Positions 59,501 to 64,000 of a stretch of 64,000 bases of DNA are shown here, one piece after another. Position numbers and translations under genes: made by a program. Source of the DNA: Anaeromyxobacter sp. (GTDB lineage: Bacteria; Myxococcota; Myxococcia; Myxococcales; Anaeromyxobacteraceae). Under the pieces are notes generated by a model, which saw nothing but the letters and a program-made list of their open reading frames with translations, was not told where the DNA came from and made no database searches. The stretch spans positions 87,001 to 151,000 of the forward strand of contig JADKCZ010000018.1 in NCBI GenBank assembly GCA_016718565.1, read 5' to 3'. Within the stretch, counting starts at the first letter, position 1; every line of letters begins with the position of its first letter.

Positions 59501-60223
59501 CTGCACTTCCGGAACTTCACCGAGGTGCTGATCGTCCTGCTCTCCATCCCCTTCGCCCTGGTGGGCTCGGTCTGGCTGCTCTGGGCGCTCGACTACCACC
59601 TCTCCACCGCGGTCTGGGTGGGCCTCATCGCCTTGACCGGCCTGGCGGCGCAGACCGGCATCGTCATGATCGTCTACATCGACAACGCCTACGAGCGGCG
59701 GCGCGCCGCCGGCAAGATCCGCGACCTGTCGGACATCATCTGGGCCCACATGGAGGGGACGGTGATGCGGGTCCGGCCCAAGCTCATGACCGTGGCCACC
59801 ATGCTGGCGGGCCTCATCCCGCTGCTCTGGGCCACCGGCTCCGGCGCCGACGTCATGAAGCGGATCGCCGCGCCCATGGTGGGCGGGCTCCTGACCAGCG
59901 CCTTCCTCACCCTGGAGATCATCCCGGTCATCTACACCTACTGGCGCCAGGAGCAGGTGCTGTGGGACCGCCTGGCCGGGCTGGACGCGGCCTTGCTGGC
60001 CCGGCTGGAGCGCTGGGCCCTGGTGCAGAAGTCCGGCTGGATCGGCCTCACCGCCGCGGGGGTGGCCGCCTTCTACGTGCCGGCGCCGGCCTGGGTCTTC
60101 TGGCTGGCCGCCGCGGCGGCGCTGCTGGCGGCGGTCCTCGGCTCGCTGCGCTACCTGGGGCTCAGGCCCGCCGCCAAGCACCTGGTCTGGCCGGAGGCGG
60201 ACCAGCCGGGGCAGGCGGCCTGA
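56516..60223 (+). CDS. cusA: CusA-like heavy-metal RND efflux pump
   Basis: Proton-driven trimeric inner-membrane pump, probably for Cu(I)/Ag(I). 1235 residues against about 1050 for E. coli CusA. MVEKIIEFCARNRVLVLLAV opens helix 1. VYTEWMGRSPTLIEDQVTYP is the CusA-type porter start, and GATVDAEIVMIEASHKKLE the charged helix IV relay. LGSEFMPPLNEGDLLYMP begins the second half, and GLAAQTGIVMIVYIDNA is near the C-terminal relay. Two additions stand out: a Gly-rich insert of about 85 residues (about 810-895, GAKAGGGGGGGMGGTTGS onward) before VPLGQLAELRIV, and an extra ~90-residue C-terminus (from about 1146) with two more helices (WIGLTAAGVAAFYVPAPAWV, LAAAAALLAAVLGSLRYL). GAGAGGGG precedes ATG at 56516. 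Confidence 0.96.
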   Translation: MVEKIIEFCARNRVLVLLAVAAATALSVFAIQRVKLDAIPDLSDPQVIVYTEWMGRSPTLIEDQVTYPIVSALVSAPHVADVRGYSMFGMSFVYVIFEEGTDVYWARSRVLEYLSTLQARLPGGVTPALGPDATGIGWVFQYTLVDKSGRRGLDELRTFQDFTLRYALGSVPGVAEVASVGGYQKQYQVTVDPNTLRAYGLTLDEVVSKIRASNSEVGGRVVEMSGREYYVRGRGYVQDIGDLEKVALRSSGPNGVPVLVGDVAQVRFGPDIRRGLLEWNGEGEAVGGIVVMRYGENALTVIERVKEKLAELQAGLPEGVTVEVAYDRSDLIHRSIGTLQAALLEEAIVVALIIILFLLHFRSALLPILSLPVAVAVSFIPMWLLDIPATIMSLGGIAIAIGATVDAEIVMIEASHKKLEHAPPGADRHKLLAEAAREVTPAIFFSLLIIAVAFLPVFTLTGQAGRLFTPLAWTKTFVMLSAAVLSITFAPALRDLLIRGRIRPEAQHPVSRAIIRVYKPFVFVALRRPKSTILIGLLALLSAVPLALKLGSEFMPPLNEGDLLYMPTTFPGISIEEAKRQLQLQDRVLRGVPEVLTVFGKVGRAETATDPAPLTMVETTVRLRPKEEWRTISHPRWWSSWVPGFLAPPFRLLWPEEKRMTWEQLVAELNSKMQFPGWTNAYTMPIKGRVDMLSTGVRTPVGVKVLGTSLGEIETIGVALEGLLRPLRGTRSAYYERNTGGLYLDIIPDRDAIARYGLTVGDLNRIIEAAIGGTPISVAVDGRNRFTVNVRYPQDLRSDLDRLRRVLVPVGAKAGGGGGGGMGGTTGSLEGARLPELRLAQMGGGGTATQSLQPGQSGTATDAPALGWFESTRGGPGLPSLSGPGQEAKAAGGSFVPLGQLAELRIVGGPPMIRDDGGLLVGYVYVDIDTGSRDVGGYVEEAKEVVRRAQADGRITMPTGYFLKWTGQYELMEKMAERMRLVIPLTLLLIMLLLWLHFRNFTEVLIVLLSIPFALVGSVWLLWALDYHLSTAVWVGLIALTGLAAQTGIVMIVYIDNAYERRRAAGKIRDLSDIIWAHMEGTVMRVRPKLMTVATMLAGLIPLLWATGSGADVMKRIAAPMVGGLLTSAFLTLEIIPVIYTYWRQEQVLWDRLAGLDAALLARLERWALVQKSGWIGLTAAGVAAFYVPAPAWVFWLAAAAALLAAVLGSLRYLGLRPAAKHLVWPEADQPGQAA

Positions 60224-60252
60224 CGGTGCGGGTGGCGCCCGCGCCAGTCCTC

Positions 60253-60281
60253 TTTACAGGCCGCCGGCCAACGGGTACACC
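60253..60281 (+). promoter_or_regulatory. Candidate promoter of tRNA-Glu(CTC)
   Basis: TTTACA (60253-60258) and TACACC (60276-60281) are 17 bases apart and would start transcription about at the first base of the tRNA (60289). The gap from the pump gene stop is only 65 bases. Confidence 0.45.
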
Positions 60282-60288
60282 ACCCCCC

Positions 60289-60361
60289 GACCCCATCGTC
60301 TAGAGGCCCAGGACGCCGCCTTCTCAAGGCGGAAACCGGGGTTCGAATCCCTGTGGGGTCA
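60289..60361 (+). tRNA. tRNA-Glu (anticodon CTC)
   Basis: Acceptor GACCCCA (60289-60295) pairs with TGGGGTC (60354-60360). The anticodon stem is CCGCC/GGCGG around the loop TTCTCAA, with CTC at 60323-60325. T-arm CGGGG-TTCGAAT-CCCTG, discriminator A at 60361, no encoded CCA. Confidence 0.95.
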
Positions 60362-60387
60362 AGGTATTGCACGGCGCCGCGCGGCCT

Positions 60388-60416
60388 TTGACACCCCGCG
60401 CGGCGCCGACTAGCTT
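60388..60416 (+). promoter_or_regulatory. Promoter of tRNA-Glu(TTC)
   Basis: A perfect TTGACA (60388-60393), 17 bases, then TAGCTT (60411-60416), ten bases before the tRNA. This is the clearest sigma-70-type promoter in the window and shows the TAGxxT form of -10 used by other candidates here. Confidence 0.7.
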
Positions 60417-60425
60417 CCGCAGCGC

Positions 60426-60497
60426 GGCCCCATCGTCTATCGGTCAGGACACGAGCCTTTCAAGCTCGCGAGGCGGGTTCGATTCCCGCTGGGGTCA
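60426..60497 (+). tRNA. tRNA-Glu (anticodon TTC)
   Basis: Acceptor GGCCCCA (60426-60432) pairs with TGGGGTC (60490-60496) with one G-T pair. The anticodon stem is CGAGC/GCTCG around CTTTCAA, with TTC at 60459-60461. T-loop GTTCGATTC is normal, discriminator A at 60497, no encoded CCA. Together with the CTC gene it gives both glutamate anticodons from separate promoters. Confidence 0.95.
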
Positions 60498-60786
60498 CTC
60501 CTCCCGCCGCCCGCCTGGACGCCGCCGACCCGGCGCGGGGGCCCTGGGTCCCGCCCGCTTGATCCAGGCGCCCGGATTCCGCCCGCGACCCCGGGCGGCC
60601 ACAGGGGTCCTCGTCGCGCCCACCCTCCACCCTGGGTGACACGGCACCCGGTCCGCGCGGCCTGCCGCAGCCGAGAAAAGACGTTCACCGTCGCACACTT
60701 CCCCCGCTCCTCGCCGCCGCCCGGCGGCCGGGCGAGGTGGCGTACCCGTTGCTCTAGACCCCGGGGAGCCACCACCCGAGGGGATC

Positions 60787-63700
60787 ATGCGACCCACCAC
60801 CACCCGCCTCTTCGCTGTCGCCGCCGCCGTCGCGCTCGCCGCCTGCGGCCAGCCCCCGCAGGCGGACCAGCTCCCCTCCGGCCGGAGCGGCAAGCTCCCG
60901 GCCGCGGCCGTGAGCAGCGCCCTCTTCACCCCCGGCTTCTCGGCCGACTGGGAGTCCGGCCTGGGGGCCTGGACCGCCGAGACCACCTCCGGCACCTGCG
61001 CCTGGCACGTGGTGACCAACCCGCACCTCCTCTCCGTCACCTCGGTCCTCAACCCCGTGGCGGTGACCCTGCCCGACGGCGGGGCCCACCTGCCGGCGCG
61101 CGGCGGCACCAACGTGGCCTGGTTCGGCGAGGACTCGACCGGCACCTACGTCGGGACGCCCTTCTCCGCCAGCTCCAACAACGGCGGCGGCTCGGACGCC
61201 CCCCAGACCGGCACGCTCACCTCGCCGCCCTTCGCGCTGGCCGCCGGCGCGGCCGCGGCCATCGAGTTCGACGCCTGGTGGGAGATCGAGGGGGTGGCCG
61301 GGCAGGACTACGACCTGATGTCGGTGCAGGTCTCCACCGACGGGGTGGCCTTCGACCAGGTCGGCCTGCTCAACCCGACCTTCTCGACCAACGCGCCGTC
61401 GCAGACCGGCTACACCGCCGGCGGCTCCTCGGCCCCGCCGGAGTGGCGCCACTACGCCTTCGACGTGTCCGGCTACACCGGCCAGACCATCTGGGTCCGC
61501 TTCTCCTTCGACACCGGCGACACCGCCTACAACGGCTTCCGCGGCTGGACCATCGACAACCTCGAGGTCGGCGCCGGCGCCGCCTTCCCGGCCCCGGTGG
61601 TCACCGCCGTGGCCCCGGCCATCGGCACCGCCGACGACCTGGTCACGGTGGAGGGGTCCGGCTTCGTGCAGGGCGCCACCCTCTGGCTGGGCGGCACCCA
61701 GATCGACGAGTTCCGCATCGTCCAGTTCGGCACCGACGAGGTGGTCTTCGTGGTGCCCTTCGGCCTGGTCGGCGGCACCACCTACGACGTCCAGGTGATC
61801 AACCCAGACCTGCAGGCCGGCTCGCTGGCGGGGGCCTTCACCTACTCCGACGCGGCCTCTCCCGCGGTCTTCTCGGTCTCACCCGCCACCGGCACGGTGG
61901 GCGTGGCCCAGCCCGTCACCATCGCCGGCGCCAACTTCGTGGTCGGCGCCACCGTCGCGGTGGGCCCCTACGCGGCCACCGACGTGGTGGTGGTCTCGGA
62001 CGGCAGCCTGACGGCCACCTTCCCGCCCATGCCGGCCGGCAACTACAACGTGACGGTCACCACCCCCGCCGGCCAGTCGGGCACCGCCTTCACCGCCTAC
62101 TCCATCGATCCGGTGGTGGACACCTCCACCGTCACCCTCACCGCCCCCAACGGCGGCGAGGTCTGGGCCACCGGCTCGTCGCACGCCATCACCTGGACCC
62201 AGGTCGGCGTCACCACCGTCGCCCTGGACCTCTACAAGGGAGGCTCCTTCGACCGCACCATCGCCACCGACGTGGCCGCCGGTCCGGGCACCACCAGCTG
62301 GGCCATCCCGGCCGGGCTGGAGGCCGGCGCCGACTACTCGATCCGCATCACCAACCAGCTGGGCGCCGCCAGCGACTACAGCGACGCCCCCTTCAGCCTC
62401 ACCTCGGCCCCGTCCCTCGGCATCGCCGTCAGCCCCGGCGCCGCCGCGGCCACCGTCCCGGGCGCCCCGGTGACGCTCGACCCGACCTTGACGGTCTCCA
62501 GCCCGAGCGATCTCGACGGCGCCACCGTCTCCATCTCCTCGGGCTTCGAGCCCGGCCAGGACGTGCTCGCCTTCGCCGACCTGGGCGGCATCACCGGCAG
62601 CTACGACCCCGCCACCGGCTTCCTCACCCTGTCCGGCACCGCCTCCGCGGCGGCCTACCAGGCGGCGCTGCGCACGGTGACCTACGCGAACACCGCCGCT
62701 GGCGGCGCCAGCACCGCCGCCCGCCAGGTCACCTTCGCCCTCGGCTCGGGCCTCACCTACGCGGGCAACGGCCACTTCTACGAGTTCGTGGCCTCCCCGG
62801 CCGTCACCTGGGCCGACGCCGCCGCCGCGGCCTCGGGGCGCAGCTACTTCGGCCTGACCGGCTACCTGGCCACCGTGACCAGCGCCGGCGAGAACGACTT
62901 CATCGCCGGCAAGCTGGGCGGCGACGGGTGGGTGGGCGCCTCCACCCCCATCTTCTCCGTGCCGCGCACCTGGTCATGGGTCACGGGCCCCGAGGCGGGC
63001 ACCGCCTTCTTCGTCCAGACCACCCAGGAGCCCGAGTCCGGCGGCGGCGTGCCGGTGGGCGCCAGCTACGCCAACTGGGCGGGCGGCGAGCCGAACAACT
63101 GGTCGGGCATCGAGAACTACGCCCACCTCTACGCCGGCACCGGCCAGTGGAACGACTTCGCCGGCGACAACGGCGACATCGCCGGGTACGCGGTGGAGTA
63201 CGGCGGCATGCCCGGCGACCCCACCCTCATCCTCTCCGGCACCCGCGACCTCTCGGTCACGCTGGGCGCCTTCGACCTGGCCTTCCAGACCGACGGCACG
63301 CCCGGCGCCAGCCTGGCGGGCGACCTCGCCCAGTCGGTCCCGGCCGGCGGCAGCGCCACCCCGGTCGGCGCCAGCGCGCCCGCCACCCACCGGTTCGTCG
63401 AGTGGACCGGCACCGGCGGGTTCGTCACCACCTCGGCCAACCCCCTCACGGTGGCCGACGTGGCCCAGAGCCAGGTCATCACCGCCCACTTCGCCCTCCT
63501 GACCGCCACGACCGTGGCCGGCAGCGCCTCGCCCGATCCCTCCACCCTCGGGCAGGACGTCACCTTCAGCGCCGTGCTCTCCGAGCCGCTGGCCACCGGC
63601 ACCGTCCAGTTCTCCCTGGACGGCGTGGACCTCGGCGCTCCCATCCCGGTGGTGGCGGGCGTCGCCAGCACCGACCCCGGCCCCATCGCCACCGTCGGGC

Positions 63701-64000
63701 TGCACGAGGTCACCGCCACCTACTCGGGCGACTCGCTGTACGCCGGCTCTTCCACCACCTTCGGCGCGACGGTGGTCCGCGCCCCCACCACCCTCGCGGT
63801 GGCCGCCTCGCCCAGCCCGGCCACCTTCGGCCAGCCCGTCACCGTCGAGGCCACGCTCTCCAGCACGCTGGCCGGCGGCACCGTCCAGTTCTCGGTGGAC
63901 GGCGTGGACGTCGGCGCGCCCATCCCGGTGGTGGCCGGCGCCGCCACCGCGCCGCCCATCTCCGGCCTCTCCGCCGGGCCCCATGACGTCGGCGCCGCCT
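60787..64000 (+). CDS. Very large multidomain surface lipoprotein with C-type-lectin-like and Ig domains, 3' end outside window
   Basis: At least 1071 residues, open at the window edge. ATG at 60787 (GAGGGG just before) starts a lipoprotein signal (LFAVAAAVALAAC). Domains in order: a beta-sandwich (about 50-270, FDAWWEIEGVAGQDYDLMS); two IPT/TIG domains (about 271-440, VEGSGFVQGATLWLGG and ITIAGANFVVG-like strands); a Kre9/KNH-like domain (about 452-537, PNGGEVWATGSSHAITWT); an adhesin repeat (about 540-655, GSYDPATGFLTLSGTASA); a C-type-lectin-like fold (about 657-808, WAGGEPNNWSG and GQWNDFAGDNGDIAGYA); an InlB-B-like repeat (about 815-900, RFVEWTGTGGF); and Ig repeats of the Big_3_5 type (from about 905, GTVQFSLDGVDLGAPIPVV). 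It probably binds glycans or other cells. The 289-base gap before it holds no gene. Confidence 0.85.
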   Translation, partial: MRPTTTRLFAVAAAVALAACGQPPQADQLPSGRSGKLPAAAVSSALFTPGFSADWESGLGAWTAETTSGTCAWHVVTNPHLLSVTSVLNPVAVTLPDGGAHLPARGGTNVAWFGEDSTGTYVGTPFSASSNNGGGSDAPQTGTLTSPPFALAAGAAAAIEFDAWWEIEGVAGQDYDLMSVQVSTDGVAFDQVGLLNPTFSTNAPSQTGYTAGGSSAPPEWRHYAFDVSGYTGQTIWVRFSFDTGDTAYNGFRGWTIDNLEVGAGAAFPAPVVTAVAPAIGTADDLVTVEGSGFVQGATLWLGGTQIDEFRIVQFGTDEVVFVVPFGLVGGTTYDVQVINPDLQAGSLAGAFTYSDAASPAVFSVSPATGTVGVAQPVTIAGANFVVGATVAVGPYAATDVVVVSDGSLTATFPPMPAGNYNVTVTTPAGQSGTAFTAYSIDPVVDTSTVTLTAPNGGEVWATGSSHAITWTQVGVTTVALDLYKGGSFDRTIATDVAAGPGTTSWAIPAGLEAGADYSIRITNQLGAASDYSDAPFSLTSAPSLGIAVSPGAAAATVPGAPVTLDPTLTVSSPSDLDGATVSISSGFEPGQDVLAFADLGGITGSYDPATGFLTLSGTASAAAYQAALRTVTYANTAAGGASTAARQVTFALGSGLTYAGNGHFYEFVASPAVTWADAAAAASGRSYFGLTGYLATVTSAGENDFIAGKLGGDGWVGASTPIFSVPRTWSWVTGPEAGTAFFVQTTQEPESGGGVPVGASYANWAGGEPNNWSGIENYAHLYAGTGQWNDFAGDNGDIAGYAVEYGGMPGDPTLILSGTRDLSVTLGAFDLAFQTDGTPGASLAGDLAQSVPAGGSATPVGASAPATHRFVEWTGTGGFVTTSANPLTVADVAQSQVITAHFALLTATTVAGSASPDPSTLGQDVTFSAVLSEPLATGTVQFSLDGVDLGAPIPVVAGVASTDPGPIATVGLHEVTATYSGDSLYAGSSTTFGATVVRAPTTLAVAASPSPATFGQPVTVEATLSSTLAGGTVQFSVDGVDVGAPIPVVAGAATAPPISGLSAGPHDVGAA

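Noticed and set aside
54125..60181. A 2000-residue open frame on the minus strand opposite the efflux operon
   Set aside because: High GC leaves antisense frames open; the translation is His/Gly/Gln-rich and low in information, and the plus strand holds clear Cus genes.
1..64000. Mobile elements, integrases or attachment sites, including at the three tRNA genes
   Set aside because: No transposase, integrase or duplicated tRNA end was recognised.

Overview
The window is uniformly very GC-rich, with dense, overlapping genes on both strands. Large multihaem c-type cytochromes, short OPX-type polysaccharide export, many Ig-domain lipoproteins and frequent GTG starts suggest a myxobacterium, most likely close to Anaeromyxobacter. 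This assignment is by gene content and style only; there is no rRNA in the window. No integrase, transposase or CRISPR array was seen.

Layout. (1) 1-2150: end of an RND-type efflux operon (TolC-like channel, periplasmic adaptor cut by the window edge). (2) 2269-35071: a large exopolysaccharide locus. It holds the initiating phosphoglycosyl transferase, a short OPX lipoprotein with its beta-barrel partner, a one-protein exosortase/CAAX-protease fusion with a tiny VPEFD-CTERM substrate beside it, and a degenerate tyrosine-kinase-like protein. A leftward decoration block follows (acyl-CoA ligase, hexapeptide acyltransferase, SGNH-like hydrolase, acyl carrier protein, glutamine amidotransferase, NAD-synthase-like ligase). 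Then come two chain-length proteins, the second fused to a Wzy-like polymerase, a GT4 transferase, a Wzx-like flippase, a second amidotransferase, a GH9 glycanase, WecG/WecB-type enzymes, a beta-helix protein and a GT2 transferase. (3) 35243-39792: secreted lipoproteins (a second beta-helix protein, an Ig-SGNH protein, a small Cys-rich lipoprotein). (4) 39985-42620: tRNA-Lys, an AcuI-type reductase, bacteriohaemerythrin and a secreted endonuclease/phosphatase-fold protein. (5) 42712-52191: a tightly coupled leftward operon of a membrane Fe-S/flavoprotein, three multihaem cytochromes with 20, 10 and 26 CxxCH motifs, and an outer-membrane beta-barrel. It looks like an electron conduit from inner membrane to cell surface. 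(6) 52494-60223: a divergent copper/silver efflux operon (cupredoxin, TolC-like, CusB-like, CusA-like). (7) 60289-60497: two tRNA-Glu genes. (8) 60787 to the edge: a very large multidomain surface lipoprotein.

How the genes fit together. In region 2 the phosphoglycosyl transferase starts the lipid-linked repeat, GT4/GT2/GT26 enzymes extend it, and WecB makes UDP-ManNAc. The flippase moves it, the polymerase fused to its chain-length regulator polymerises it, and the OPX/beta-barrel pair exports it. GH9 and beta-helix enzymes could trim it. The exosortase probably sorts a small peptide to the envelope together with the polymer. Three genes here (acyl carrier protein, NAD-synthase-like ligase, GT4) show single-base disruptions or a lost stop codon. 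These may be sequence errors or real decay. In region 5 electrons would pass from the inner-membrane flavoprotein through the periplasmic cytochromes to the 26-haem lipoprotein and porin; this path is inferred from composition and gene order.
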